Below are positions 33,627-43,117 of a DNA stretch of 57,712 nucleotides, piece after piece (within the stretch, counting starts at the first letter, position 1; every line of letters starts with the position of its first letter). The notes beneath the pieces were generated by a model, which had not been told where the DNA came from, did not search any database, and was given only the letters and a program-made list of their open reading frames with translations. Both the position numbers and the translations under genes were made by a program. Source of the stretch: Henriciella sp. (lineage in GTDB: Bacteria; Pseudomonadota; Alphaproteobacteria; Caulobacterales; Hyphomonadaceae); NCBI GenBank assembly GCA_013213785.1, contig JABSPZ010000018.1, positions 1 to 57,712 of the forward strand. Direction: 5' to 3'.

Positions 33627-34106
33627 TTACGCGTCGTCGAGCTGCTTGCGGGCAACGGCGTCATAAGCTTTCAGGTTTTCAGCCTCAGCGGCACCCGGGC
33701 CAATTTTATCGAGCTGCTCTTCCAGCCACTCGATGCCATTGTGGAGCTCCTGCAAAGCCATCTCGATGTCTTCGCGCTGGTTCTCCAGCTCTTTGATTTG
33801 GTTTTGGAACTTCACCAAAGACATGCGCATTTGGGCGCGCTGGCCATCTTCAAGCCCATAAAGGTCAAGGATTTCGCGAATGTCTGCGAGCGGAAGACCG
33901 AGGCGCTTTAATCGGACAATGATTTTAACGCGGCCGCGATCGCGATGCGAATATACGCGCGTCATGCCATCCCGGGCCGGGTGCAGCATATCTTTGTCTT
34001 CGTAAAAGCGCAGAGCGCGTGGGGTGATTCCAAACTCTCGGGCCAATTCTGAGATCGAATAAGTACGAGAGTCAGCGATAGAAAGAGAAGTTACGGTATC
34101 AGGCAT
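33627..34106 (-). CDS. MerR-family regulator, LiuR-like
   Basis: A 159-residue regulator: MerR HTH at about 16-55 (YSISELAREFGITPRALRFY, then EDKDMLHPARDGMTRVYSHR), followed by RGRVKIIVRLKRLGLPLADI and a dimerisation coiled coil (SLVKFQNQIKELENQREDIE, LQELHNGIEWLEEQLDKIG). No metal-binding cysteines are present, which excludes metal-sensing MerR types. LiuR regulators of this shape control branched-chain amino-acid and fatty-acid degradation in proteobacteria. Two similar boxes lie 21-60 bases upstream of the start, consistent with autoregulation, and others lie before the dehydrogenase and etfB genes. Confidence 0.85.
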   Translation of the reverse strand: MPDTVTSLSIADSRTYSISELAREFGITPRALRFYEDKDMLHPARDGMTRVYSHRDRGRVKIIVRLKRLGLPLADIREILDLYGLEDGQRAQMRMSLVKFQNQIKELENQREDIEMALQELHNGIEWLEEQLDKIGPGAAEAENLKAYDAVARKQLDDA

Positions 34107-34126
34107 GTGTGCAACTATGCCTTGTC

Positions 34127-34142
34127 TTTACGCGAACGTCAA
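34127..34142. promoter_or_regulatory. LiuR-like box A upstream of merR
   Basis: TTTACGCGAACGTCAA, 21 bases upstream of the merR start, differs from the 31150 box only at three central positions. Confidence 0.6.
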
Positions 34143-34149
34143 CGTCAGG

Positions 34150-34165
34150 CTCACGTTTACGTAAG
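34150..34165. promoter_or_regulatory. LiuR-like box B upstream of merR
   Basis: CTCACGTTTACGTAAG holds two ACGT cores two bases apart, like box A and the 31150 box, and lies seven bases beyond box A. Tandem boxes suggest cooperative binding. Confidence 0.5.
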
Positions 34166-34213
34166 CAGAACTATGAACAAACCTTTCGAAATTCACGCCC
34201 CCCGTTTACCTTT

Positions 34214-34228
34214 TTAACTCCGTCTTAA
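34214..34228. promoter_or_regulatory. CtrA box upstream of the PodJ-like gene
   Basis: TTAA-CTCCGTC-TTAA is a perfect CtrA consensus (TTAA-N7-TTAA), about 85 bases before the podJ-like start. A CcrM-type GANTC site (GAATC, 34281-34285) lies between box and gene. In Caulobacter, podJ is cell-cycle controlled with CtrA and GcrA/CcrM input. Confidence 0.65.
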
Positions 34229-34313
34229 GAGCGATCGCGCCATCACTTCTCATTGAGTAGCTATTTAGGCGTGTATTTTCGAATCATTCGCGCCGAGTTC
34301 TGGAGTACCGAGA

Positions 34314-37300
34314 ATGAGCCATTACGGGTCATGGAGCGTCAAAGGGGTCGACGATCGGGCGCGCGCTATCGCGAAAGAGAAAGCGCGTCTGAAAGGTGTC
34401 ACTCTCGGCGATTACATTAACAATCTCCTGCTCGAAGGGCACAGCGAGGCTGGCCCCCGGGACTTTTACGAACGCCCTAGCGCCGCGCCGCGGCACAGCC
34501 CTCTAGACGGACTCGCGCAGCGCATTGAAGCGGTTGAAGCGCGTTCGACGCTCGCCATCACCGGGATCGATCAGTCTGTTCTGGGTCTGCTCGCGCGCTT
34601 AGAAAACACGGAGAACTCCACCTCCGCAATGGCCGCGGAAGTCGAGCGCATGATCGACGAGCTGCGCGAAACGCACGAGGCCCTGCAAGACAAAGTTGGT
34701 ACGCTCGAAGCAGACGATAGCAGCGCTAAAAATCTCGAAGCGATGAAAGCGTTTGAGGACGCACTCGGGAAGCTTGCGTCGCACGTCTATGAAGAAGGCC
34801 GCCTCACGCAGGATGAAAACACCGCCATGCGCGGACGGGTCGAAGCTGGCTTCAGCGACATCAATGAACGCGTTGAGTCGATGGAAGTTAAAGTTGAATC
34901 GACGTTGTCTGATGCTGCGAAGCGGGTTGAGAAAGCAGTCGAACAAGCTGAGCTGCGTTCAGAAGGTGCTTCGCGACAGCTCGCCTCTCGCGTTTCAGCG
35001 CTAGAGACCTCTTTCGCCACCAAAGTTGATACCGTCGATGCGCGCGTAAAAGCGGTCGAAGGTGACGTCTCAGGCGCGATCACGTCGATGGAAAGCACTC
35101 TGGTGCGGATCCAGGACAGGTTGCACCGCGCAGAAACAACAACCGATACCGCCCTAAAAGCGCTTGAACATACTTTTGCCAGCCTCGATGAGCGCATCGA
35201 CTCGGTTGCGGAAATGGCGAGCCCTGAAAAGGCCAATGCTTGGAAGGCAGAATTGGAAGCGCGCTTTGATGCACTCGCCGCAGACCTCCGGCAGAATGTT
35301 GAAGACTCCCGGCGCCAACTTGCAGATGAAATCGAGCGCGCCGCCGCTGGCGCAAGCCCAGAGCTTATGGGCCAGCTTGAATCGCGGGTGAATGCGCTCG
35401 AAGCCGCACCTGTCACAGCCCAAATCGATGAGATCGGTGCTCAAGTCGCTTCCCTTAGTGAGCACATGAAAGAGGCCGAGCAACAAACGGCGCTTGCGAT
35501 TGAAAGTGTCGGCGAGCAAGTGTCCGGTCTTTCTGAGACCCTGGACCAGCGCGTTGTTGAAAGTGAGCGCCGTAGCGCGTCCGCAATCGAACAAGTTGGC
35601 GAGCAAGTCGCGACCGCGATTAAGCATGTTCACGCCCGTCAGGAACAGGGGCAGCGCGCCTTAACTGAGCGCGTCGCAGGATCTGAAAAACGACAAGAGG
35701 CGCGTTTGTCAGACGCGCTTTGCAATATTTCAGACCGACTTGCTGAGATGCAGAACCAGACCGTTACGGCGGTCTCACCAGTTCAGCGCGCTATCGTATC
35801 CTTGGCCTCTCGCCTTGAAGCCCTTGAAGATTTCACAACCCCTCCAAATGCGGAACAGCCATCCGAAGCCCTGCCAGATATGCCAGAGCTTGAGATTGAT
35901 ACGACCCCGCTCAAGATGAATGAGATCGAGCCAGAGGAAGAGGTTGAAGAGATCGTCGCTTCTGAGCCTGAACCCGTCATGGCGGCTCAGGCCGAAATCG
36001 AAGATTTTGAAGAAGATGAAGACTTCATCTCTGGATTGCCCGACTTCGACGATGAGCCCGTCGCGAGCGCTCCCGAAGAAACAGATGCCGATGACGATGT
36101 AGACGTCTGGGAACATCTTGATGCTGAAGCAGACGCTGCCGATGCAGACGAAGACTATCTTACCGCTTCCGCAGAACCTGAAGCATTCGACCCAATCCTT
36201 GAAGAGCCCGCGCAGGATGAAACGGATCCTTTGCAAGAGCTAGGCAGCTGGGACGAGACGCAAGACGAAGCCCGCGACTCCGATGTGTTCGCATTTGACG
36301 GCGAGGTTTTGGAAGAAATTGCACCGGACTCTGACGAAGAGGAGCTCGCGCACAACACAGAGCCCTATGACCCGGACGCATCGGATATCGAAGACGATAC
36401 CCCGGAAGAGACGAAAGACTATTTGAGCCGCGCGCGCACCGCAGCCATTGCGGCTGCGAGCGAGCAAGGCCGAGACAAACGCGGACGGCGTTCTGCGGCC
36501 TCCATGCCCGCCAAAGCATCTGGTGGCTCGAACAAAAAGATCCCTGTGATTGCAGCCGCTTCGATCTTTGCAATCGCCGCGGCCGGCGCGGGCGGCTGGG
36601 TCGCACTGCGCGGAAAGCAGGTTGTCGCGGAAAACGACACACCAAGCATCATCACAAAATCTAGCCTCGCCGAAGCGCAAGCAGAACAGACAGAAGAACC
36701 CTCTCTCACCGGAATAGAGTTCGCGGAAACCGCTCCGACCGAATTGGATGAGGCACTGTTTGAAGAAGAAGGCAGCGTCGCCGGGATTGAAGAATTGCCT
36801 GCTCCGATCGCTGAGCCTGCTCCAATCCCAATCGCCCTCCCCACCATCCCGAGCGCGCCTACGCTTCAGCAAGCGGCCGAAGATGGCAGTGCAATTGCTC
36901 AGTTTCAGTGGGGTGAAGCCCGCCTCGAAGCGCAAGATCTGGCTGTTGGGGCTGATTTTATCAATCGCGCCGCTCAGCAAGGCCTACCTGCCGCGCAGTA
37001 CCGCCTCGCGAAGCTGCATGAACGCGGTTTAGGCGTTCCGAGAGACTTCGTTGAAGCCCGGGCATGGACTGAACGCGCCGCAAATGGCGGCAATATAAAA
37101 GCGATGCACGACCTGGCAGTTTTCTTCGCAGATGGCGAAGGCGGCCCGCAGTCTTATGCCGCCGCAGCGGAGTGGTTCCGAAAAGCCGCCGACTTTGGAA
37201 TCGTCGACAGCCAGTACAACCTTGCTGTCCTTTACGAAAACGGCCTTGGCATCTCACCTAGCCAGACAGAGGCGCTTTATTGGTATGAGGTTGCGTCTAT

Positions 37301-37661
37301 GAATGGTGACGCGAGTGCGCCGGGCAATGTGGCAACCTTGCGCGAAGCCCTGCCCCTTGATCAAGCGCAGCAAGCGCTTCGCAAGGCGTCCGGTTGGGCT
37401 GTTTCACCGTCAAACCGCCCTGCGAACGGATCTTTTGCATCGCAAGCCTGGGAAAGCGCGAGCCGCGCCCAAGTCGAAGCGGTTCAAACAGTGCTGAATG
37501 GACTCGGTTACGATGCGGGTGTGCCTGATGGCATTGCCGGTGCAGGCACGCGCACAGCTATCCGCGCCTTCCAAGCCGATTCAGGTCTTCCAACATCGGG
37601 TACGATCGACGCCAGCTTGGTGGAAGCGCTGAACGCTCAGGTCGACAGCTTATCTGGATAG
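34314..37661 (+). CDS. podJ: PodJ-like polarity protein (coiled coil, TM, Sel1 repeats, peptidoglycan-binding domain)
   Basis: An 1115-residue protein. The N-terminus SHYGSWSVKGVDDRARAIAK plus GVTLGDYINNLLLEG is the short motif seen at the start of PodJ and related alphaproteobacterial proteins. Residues 60-520 are a long, Ala/Glu-rich coiled coil; 530-720 is very acidic; one TM helix is at about 743-763 (PVIAAASIFAIAAAGAGGWV). The periplasmic part has three or four Sel1-like repeats (about 850-1010; AAQYRLAKLHERGLGVPRDF) and a C-terminal peptidoglycan-binding domain (DAGVPDGIAGAGTRTAIRAF). In Caulobacter, PodJ marks the new pole for pili and holdfast. Sequence detail differs, so function is inferred from architecture and the CtrA box. 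Confidence 0.8.
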   Translation: MSHYGSWSVKGVDDRARAIAKEKARLKGVTLGDYINNLLLEGHSEAGPRDFYERPSAAPRHSPLDGLAQRIEAVEARSTLAITGIDQSVLGLLARLENTENSTSAMAAEVERMIDELRETHEALQDKVGTLEADDSSAKNLEAMKAFEDALGKLASHVYEEGRLTQDENTAMRGRVEAGFSDINERVESMEVKVESTLSDAAKRVEKAVEQAELRSEGASRQLASRVSALETSFATKVDTVDARVKAVEGDVSGAITSMESTLVRIQDRLHRAETTTDTALKALEHTFASLDERIDSVAEMASPEKANAWKAELEARFDALAADLRQNVEDSRRQLADEIERAAAGASPELMGQLESRVNALEAAPVTAQIDEIGAQVASLSEHMKEAEQQTALAIESVGEQVSGLSETLDQRVVESERRSASAIEQVGEQVATAIKHVHARQEQGQRALTERVAGSEKRQEARLSDALCNISDRLAEMQNQTVTAVSPVQRAIVSLASRLEALEDFTTPPNAEQPSEALPDMPELEIDTTPLKMNEIEPEEEVEEIVASEPEPVMAAQAEIEDFEEDEDFISGLPDFDDEPVASAPEETDADDDVDVWEHLDAEADAADADEDYLTASAEPEAFDPILEEPAQDETDPLQELGSWDETQDEARDSDVFAFDGEVLEEIAPDSDEEELAHNTEPYDPDASDIEDDTPEETKDYLSRARTAAIAAASEQGRDKRGRRSAASMPAKASGGSNKKIPVIAAASIFAIAAAGAGGWVALRGKQVVAENDTPSIITKSSLAEAQAEQTEEPSLTGIEFAETAPTELDEALFEEEGSVAGIEELPAPIAEPAPIPIALPTIPSAPTLQQAAEDGSAIAQFQWGEARLEAQDLAVGADFINRAAQQGLPAAQYRLAKLHERGLGVPRDFVEARAWTERAANGGNIKAMHDLAVFFADGEGGPQSYAAAAEWFRKAADFGIVDSQYNLAVLYENGLGISPSQTEALYWYEVASMNGDASAPGNVATLREALPLDQAQQALRKASGWAVSPSNRPANGSFASQAWESASRAQVEAVQTVLNGLGYDAGVPDGIAGAGTRTAIRAFQADSGLPTSGTIDASLVEALNAQVDSLSG

Positions 37662-38404
37662 CTTCCACGCGCGCCGAACCTTAGGCGGCGGAACAACACA
37701 TATAATGCAATCACGGCTGTGATAATGGCGAGCCAACCTGCGCCCGTGCGCGTCCAATTGTTCACGACGATCCCAAGCAGGCCCCAACCGAGGGCGACGA
37801 AGTACCAAAGGTTTCGGCTCACATGGTTGGCAAACACGATCGCTAATATGACCGCTGGAACCAGCGTCATCCAAAGCGACTGCCAAACGGCATCAGTTGG
37901 CCCGCGCGACAGCAACCAGCGTCCCAAGTCCGGAACACTGATCGAAACGGCCACGGTCAGCCAGCCTGCAAACAGGCCCACCGTGAGTCCAATCAGGATG
38001 CGCAGAGGTGTTCCGTCATACCGAGCGAAGCGATCCTGACGATATGCGGCCCACCAGGTCGCCGCCAAGATCGGTAAAAGCAGGATAAAATCTAACCAAA
38101 CGAGACCAAGCGTTTGCGCACTTAGCATCCAAAAAACGTTCCCGAACACCGCCAGTGTTAAAGGCAGGATCAGGGCCTCTATCGCTGGTTTTGGCGACAG
38201 CAGGTTTTGGAGCGCTAAGACGAAAAGCCCAAGAAAGATGACGCCCCAGATCGAGAAGAAGATGCCCAAAGGAAGCTCTGGCGGGATGCCGTCGGCTACC
38301 GCGCGATCGCCAATCGTCTCGCCCATCCCCAATTGCGTCAGGACCGGTACGAAAAACTGGGCAATCACACCCGATAAAAACAGAATTTTCAGCGAACTAC
38401 TCAT
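37637..38404 (-). CDS. multi-pass membrane protein, TspO-like in appearance
   Basis: A 255-residue, Trp-rich inner-membrane protein with seven or eight hydrophobic segments. A GGAGG ribosome site supports the ATG at 38404. Motifs such as GIFFSIWGVIFLGLFVLALQ and VFWMLSAQTLGLVWLDFILL recall tryptophan-rich sensory proteins, but it is longer than TspO (about 160 residues) and the match is by feel only. Its last 25 bases overlap the 3' end of the podJ-like gene on the other strand. Confidence 0.65.
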   Translation of the reverse strand: MSSSLKILFLSGVIAQFFVPVLTQLGMGETIGDRAVADGIPPELPLGIFFSIWGVIFLGLFVLALQNLLSPKPAIEALILPLTLAVFGNVFWMLSAQTLGLVWLDFILLLPILAATWWAAYRQDRFARYDGTPLRILIGLTVGLFAGWLTVAVSISVPDLGRWLLSRGPTDAVWQSLWMTLVPAVILAIVFANHVSRNLWYFVALGWGLLGIVVNNWTRTGAGWLAIITAVIALYVLFRRLRFGARGSYPDKLST

Positions 38405-38470
38405 GCCGTCCTCCTGCGCCTGTTTGGCAAATCCGAACGGAAACTTCCAGTCACCGTTTCTTGAGCGCTC

Positions 38471-39502
38471 TTAGCCCGCGCGCGCCGCGGCTTTGTAGAG
38501 GGATATGAAAAGCTCGCGGGTCGCTGCTTCCGCCATGCCTGCGCCGCCGGGTGATTTTGCCATCAGTTCCAAATCGTGAAGCCGCTCGACCAATCGGACC
38601 AAGCGCGGCGCCGGCCATTTTCGAAGGCGTGCTTGAAAGGCTGGCCAGTCAGATTTCCAAACCGGTGGCTTGAGCTTCATGCCGACATTACCGCCGCCAC
38701 TATCGCCCCGCAGCGCATGGGCCTCCAGCATCCGGCTGGCTTCCATTTCGAACATCCGCACCAGGCTGATCGGAGACAGCCCCGCATCAATCACGCGGTC
38801 CATCTCGGCTTGCGCCTGCTCAGGTTCGCCACTGAGCGCTTTTAGAACCGCTGTACGCGCGCTTTCATCGGCATTGGTCTCACACAGAGCGCGAATATCA
38901 TCGACAGCGACTGATCGGCCCAGATTGTAAGCATAAGTCGCCAGTTTCTCCATTTCGGCATTGGCCAGACTGCGATGCCCCGGCAAGCCGCCAACGAAAA
39001 CGGATAAGGCGTCGGGATCAATCGTCACCGATCGCTCCGAAAGAAACCGTCCGACCAGGTCAGACATGTCAGAGGCGCTATCCGCAAAAAGATGAAGCGC
39101 TGCGGCGTTCGGCGCCGCCTCGAACGCGGTGCGCAGCTTTGAGCGCGTATTGAGCGACCCATTTTGCAAAACGAGCTTCGCTGCAACGCGCTCGGACGGA
39201 AGCTCAAGCACCTCTTTCATAAGGGCAAACAACTTCTCGCCTTTGGTTCGAATGCGGATGATCGTCCCCTCGCCCAGCAAGGAGACAGCTTCCAGCGCAT
39301 CGAAAAGGCGCGCCGGTTCGCGCTTCACATCATCCTCTTCAAGCGTCAGAACCGTGCTAGGATCGGCTTTTTCCCAAGACTTAATCAGCGCGTTTGCGGT
39401 GTCAGCGACAACGCCCTCATCCTCACCGAAAATCAGCGCAAACGAACAGGCAGGATCGGGCTTTTTGGCAAAACGCTCAGCGCTTGTGCCTTGGAGCTTC
39501 AT
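38471..39502 (-). CDS. holA: DNA polymerase III delta subunit
   Basis: A 343-residue clamp-loader subunit that opens the beta clamp. The N-terminal AAA-like domain has FALIFGEDEGVVADTANALI and LEALEAVSLLGE-type sequence (FDALEAVSLLGEGTIIRIRT). The middle has VGGLPGHRSLANAEMEKLAT, and the C-terminal collar domain includes SPISLVRMFEMEASRMLEAH and KSDWPAFQARLRKWPAPRLV. It overlaps the lptE stop by four bases and is the last gene of the DUF3576-leuS-lptE-holA set, a conserved alphaproteobacterial order. Confidence 0.9.
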   Translation of the reverse strand: MKLQGTSAERFAKKPDPACSFALIFGEDEGVVADTANALIKSWEKADPSTVLTLEEDDVKREPARLFDALEAVSLLGEGTIIRIRTKGEKLFALMKEVLELPSERVAAKLVLQNGSLNTRSKLRTAFEAAPNAAALHLFADSASDMSDLVGRFLSERSVTIDPDALSVFVGGLPGHRSLANAEMEKLATYAYNLGRSVAVDDIRALCETNADESARTAVLKALSGEPEQAQAEMDRVIDAGLSPISLVRMFEMEASRMLEAHALRGDSGGGNVGMKLKPPVWKSDWPAFQARLRKWPAPRLVRLVERLHDLELMAKSPGGAGMAEAATRELFISLYKAAARAG

Positions 39503-39963
39503 TCTACGTTGGCCATTTTAATCCGCAGATCGTCGGCAATTCGGCGCGCTAAGAGCAGCATGGCACGATCCGTCGCGTCGATCTGAGCGGTAATGTCTGA
39601 GAATGGCGCGTCTGGCACCAAGAAGCTGGTCTCTGCAGAACTGTTCCCGGAAAGCGTGCCGCCATCATAGGCCAAGACATATCGCGCACTGACGATGATG
39701 TCCGTCCGAGTCGCGGCTTCGTCCGGTTGCAACGCAAGACGGCCGATCCGCTCATCGAGATCGATTGTGAGATTTGCGGAGTCCTCAAGCCCCGGCAATC
39801 CAGGCGCCAGCTCTTGCAAAAGCGCCTTTCGCAGAGCTTGTCCGGCCCGGCCATCGATCTGATCGATGGCGATGTTTCCGCCGGCAGCCCCACCCGCATA
39901 AAGCGGCGTGAACCCGCAAGCGGACAAAGTCAGGGCGAAAAGAGCGATTGCAAACTGTCTCAT
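39499..39963 (-). CDS. lptE: LPS-assembly lipoprotein LptE
   Basis: A 154-residue outer-membrane lipoprotein that plugs LptD for LPS insertion. The ATG at 39963 overlaps the leuS stop (TGATG); a GTG three bases earlier is also possible. The signal peptide is [20 protein letters not shown] with lipobox LSAC. The mature part shows the family pattern CGFTPLY, then LRKALLQEL, an RTDIIVSARYVLAYDGGTLS strand and the C-terminal ITAQIDATDRAMLLLARRIA. Location between leuS and holA is typical. lptD is not in the window. Confidence 0.9.
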   Translation of the reverse strand: MRQFAIALFALTLSACGFTPLYAGGAAGGNIAIDQIDGRAGQALRKALLQELAPGLPGLEDSANLTIDLDERIGRLALQPDEAATRTDIIVSARYVLAYDGGTLSGNSSAETSFLVPDAPFSDITAQIDATDRAMLLLARRIADDLRIKMANVE

Positions 39964-42554
39964 CACACTACGATATTCACGATCCGACCCGGAACGACAA
40001 TCACTTTCTTGATGGTTTTACCCTCGATAAAGGATTGCAGGGCCGGTTCCGCCATGGCTGTGGCTTCAATGTCATCCTTGCTCGCCGTCTTAGACACCGA
40101 GATTTCTGCGCGGCGTTTGCCGTTCACCTGAATTGGCATTGTGACGCTATCCTCGACGAGGAGCGCCTGATCGACAGCTGGCCATGCTGCGGCTGAGCAA
40201 AGGCCTTCGCCGCCAATCATCTGCCAGCACTCTTCAGCCAGATGCGGCATGAACGGGATCAAGCAACGCGCCAACATAGACGCGCCTTCCAACCGCGCCG
40301 CAATCAAGTCATCACCGCCCTGCTCCGCCTTTTTCAGCGTGCTCACCCATTCATGAATGCTAGCAATCGACGAGTTGAAGCGGAATTCTTCAATGGCTTT
40401 ATCGATCGCGTGAACCGCTTTGTGGGAGGCACGGCGCAGCGCTTTGGCCGCGTCGCTTTCGCCACCCTCTGACGTTGGATCGGCACCTTCTAGCGCGTTG
40501 AAAACGCCCCAAACACGCTGAACAAACCGCCCGGCACCTTCAGCGCCAGACTGAGTCCACTCTACATCGCGTTCTGGCGGGCTATCCGAGAGCACAAACC
40601 AGCGCGCGGTGTCGGCGCCGAACGTTGCGATAATATTGTCAGGGTCGACTGTGTTCTTCTTCGACTTCGACATTTTCTCGATCGCGCCGACCGTAACGGG
40701 CTTATCAGATGAAAGCTCGACCCAAGCGTCGCCGCGTTGCTCAACTTCTGACGGCTGCAGCCAGCGACCATCTTCAGCTTTGTAGGTTTCGTGGGTCACC
40801 ATGCCTTGCGTGAACAGACCTGCGAAAGGCTCCCCGCTTGGCAAATCAACTTCGCCGACATCGCGCATCGCCCGCATGAAGAAGCGCGCATACAGCAAAT
40901 GTAGAACTGCGTGCTCAACACCGCCAACATATTGATCCACTGGCAGCCAATAGGCGCGCTCGGCCGGATCATCGACGCTTGCAAAGCGAGCGAAGTACCA
41001 GCTGGAATCATTAAACGTATCCAGTGTATCGGTTTCGCGCTGCGCCGCTTTTCCGCATTTCGGACAGGTGCAGTCTTTCCAGGACGGATGGTGCACGAGC
41101 GGATTGCCAGGCTTATCGAAGCTCACATCATCTGGAAGCTTCACCGGCAGATCTTCTTCAGGCACGGGCACAATCCCGCACGTATCGCAGTGAATGACCG
41201 GGATCGGACACCCCCAATAGCGCTGCCGCGACACACCCCAGTCCCGCAGGCGATAGTTCACCGTGCCGGTGCCAAGGTTCATTCCCTCAATCTTGCTGAT
41301 CGCCAGCGATTTCGCCTCGGTGATCTCTTTCCCGTCCAGGAAGTCTGAGTTCATGATCGAGCCAGGACCGGTGTAAGCCGCGTCCATGTCCGCGCCGTCG
41401 CCCGAATTTACCCACGCGCCGGACGCCGCATCCTTATCGGACGGCTTTACCACCGGCAGGATCGGGAGATCGTATTTACGTGCAAAGTCGAAGTCGCGCT
41501 GGTCGTGCGCAGGACAAGCGAAGATCGCGCCCGTGCCATAGCCCATCAAAACGAAGTTCGCGATATAGACAGGAAGCGTTTGACCCTCAGCGAACGGATG
41601 CTTGACCGTTAGCCCCGTATCGAAGCCCATCTTGGGCGCTTTTTCGATATCCGCTTCCGAAGTGCCGACCTTGGCACATTCGGCCCGGAAAGCCTCCATA
41701 TCCGCATTATTGGCGGCCATCTCGATGGTTAAAGGATGATCTGGGGAAAGCGCCACAAAGCTAGCGCCATAAAGCGTGTCAGGGCGCGTGGTGAAAATAT
41801 CGATCCCGTCCGCATGACTGGCGGGTGCATCACCCGCCCACTCAAAGCGCATCTGCAAGCCTTCGGACCGACCAATCCAGTTGGCCTGCATCGTGCGGAC
41901 CTTTTCAGGCCACCGCTCAAGCTTTTGGACCTCTTCCAGCAAGTCTTCAGCATAGTCGGTAATGCGGAAGAACCATTGGACCAATTCGCGCTGCTCAACC
42001 GGGGCGCCGGAGCGCCAGCCTTTGCCATCAATCACTTGCTCGTTCGCGAGCACCGTATTGTCGACGGGGTCCCAATTCACCTTGGCTTTCTTTTGATAGA
42101 CCAGCCCTTTTTCCATGAATTTCAGGAACAGGCGCTGTTGCTCACCGTAATAATCGGGATCGCAAGTTGCGAACTCACGTGACCAGTCCAAAGACAGGCC
42201 AAGCTTTTCGAACTGGGCTTTCATCGCTGCGATATTGGAATAGGTCCACTCGCCTGGGTGGACGTTCTTTTCCATCGCGGCGTTTTCAGCCGGCATGCCG
42301 AACGCATCCCACCCCATCGGGTGAAGAACGTTGTACCCTTTGGCCTTTTTGTGCCGTGCTACAACGTCGCCCATGGCATAGTTTCGCACATGCCCCATGT
42401 GCAGGCGACCGGATGGATAGGGAAACATCTCAAGCACATAGGCTTTCGGCATGTCCCCTGCCTCGGCGGGTGTTTTGGCCTTGAACAACTCAGCCTTTTG
42501 CCAAGCTTCACGCCATTTGGGTTCCGCGTCTTGCGGATTGTATCTTGAGGCCAT
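39963..42554 (-). CDS. leuS: leucyl-tRNA synthetase
   Basis: The 863-residue class I synthetase that charges tRNA-Leu. The ATG at 42554 gives the typical start [23 protein letters not shown] 42566 is an alternative with no better site. HIGH is HMGH at 52-55 ([19 protein letters not shown]), KMSKS is present as [13 protein letters not shown], and an editing domain with [19 protein letters not shown] is in between, with the zinc-like CPKCGK/CDTCG insertion. It is downstream of a DUF3576 gene and overlaps lptE. Confidence 0.97.
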   Translation of the reverse strand: MASRYNPQDAEPKWREAWQKAELFKAKTPAEAGDMPKAYVLEMFPYPSGRLHMGHVRNYAMGDVVARHKKAKGYNVLHPMGWDAFGMPAENAAMEKNVHPGEWTYSNIAAMKAQFEKLGLSLDWSREFATCDPDYYGEQQRLFLKFMEKGLVYQKKAKVNWDPVDNTVLANEQVIDGKGWRSGAPVEQRELVQWFFRITDYAEDLLEEVQKLERWPEKVRTMQANWIGRSEGLQMRFEWAGDAPASHADGIDIFTTRPDTLYGASFVALSPDHPLTIEMAANNADMEAFRAECAKVGTSEADIEKAPKMGFDTGLTVKHPFAEGQTLPVYIANFVLMGYGTGAIFACPAHDQRDFDFARKYDLPILPVVKPSDKDAASGAWVNSGDGADMDAAYTGPGSIMNSDFLDGKEITEAKSLAISKIEGMNLGTGTVNYRLRDWGVSRQRYWGCPIPVIHCDTCGIVPVPEEDLPVKLPDDVSFDKPGNPLVHHPSWKDCTCPKCGKAAQRETDTLDTFNDSSWYFARFASVDDPAERAYWLPVDQYVGGVEHAVLHLLYARFFMRAMRDVGEVDLPSGEPFAGLFTQGMVTHETYKAEDGRWLQPSEVEQRGDAWVELSSDKPVTVGAIEKMSKSKKNTVDPDNIIATFGADTARWFVLSDSPPERDVEWTQSGAEGAGRFVQRVWGVFNALEGADPTSEGGESDAAKALRRASHKAVHAIDKAIEEFRFNSSIASIHEWVSTLKKAEQGGDDLIAARLEGASMLARCLIPFMPHLAEECWQMIGGEGLCSAAAWPAVDQALLVEDSVTMPIQVNGKRRAEISVSKTASKDDIEATAMAEPALQSFIEGKTIKKVIVVPGRIVNIVV

Positions 42555-42577
42555 GGCCTCCCCCATCAATGTCTAAA

Positions 42578-43006
42578 TTAGTCGAGTTCAGATGCTTTGA
42601 GATTACGCGCTCTCACGAGGATCGCGTTCTCAAGCTGGATACCAGTTTCCGGGTCTACGCCTGCATCCGTCCAAGTGCCGTCTTCATTGGTTTGACGGAA
42701 GACGCTGACTTTAACGCCATCAGCGCGGAGCCGGGAGTCGAGAATATACACAGTCGCCTTGATGCGCTCATCACCAGCGGCTTCGAACGAATGCCAATCA
42801 TAGATGATGGTTCCGCCGAACGGATCTGCGTTGACGAGCGGCAGAGATTGAAGCGTGTCCAAACTCGCGCGCCACAAATAAGGATTGGCACCGCCTGCAA
42901 TCTCTTCGACCGCAGCGGTCTCTGCTCTATCGCTGCCACCGAAGACGCAACCCGTGAGCGCGAGAGCACCGAAAGTTGCTGCGATGAGGGATGAAACTGC
43001 CTTCAT
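42578..43006 (-). CDS. DUF3576 lipoprotein
   Basis: A 142-residue predicted lipoprotein. The ATG at 43006 gives MKAVSSLIAATFGALALTGC with lipobox LTGC (Cys20). The mature protein starts VFGGSDRAETAAVEEI and carries NPYLWRASLDTLQSLPLVNA, DPFGGTIIYDWH and RADGVKVSVFRQT, the DUF3576 pattern. The family is nearly restricted to alphaproteobacteria and almost always precedes leuS, which suggests a role linked to outer-membrane assembly with LptE, though none has been shown. Confidence 0.85.
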   Translation of the reverse strand: MKAVSSLIAATFGALALTGCVFGGSDRAETAAVEEIAGGANPYLWRASLDTLQSLPLVNADPFGGTIIYDWHSFEAAGDERIKATVYILDSRLRADGVKVSVFRQTNEDGTWTDAGVDPETGIQLENAILVRARNLKASELD

Positions 43007-43117
43007 ATCGTCATTTCCCGTTGGCAAGACCTTGTTGATTAACAGTCTCTATAGCACCTGATACAGAGCCTACCAGTGCCCATTTGCTGTATCTCGAAAC
43101 GCGGAAGGAAGAAGCCA

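Noticed and set aside
34599-36980. Long frames on the minus strand opposite the PodJ-like gene
   Set aside because: They run antisense to a strong 1115-codon gene with clear domains, have skewed Cys/Arg-rich composition and lack ribosome sites; they are shadows of repetitive GC-rich codons.
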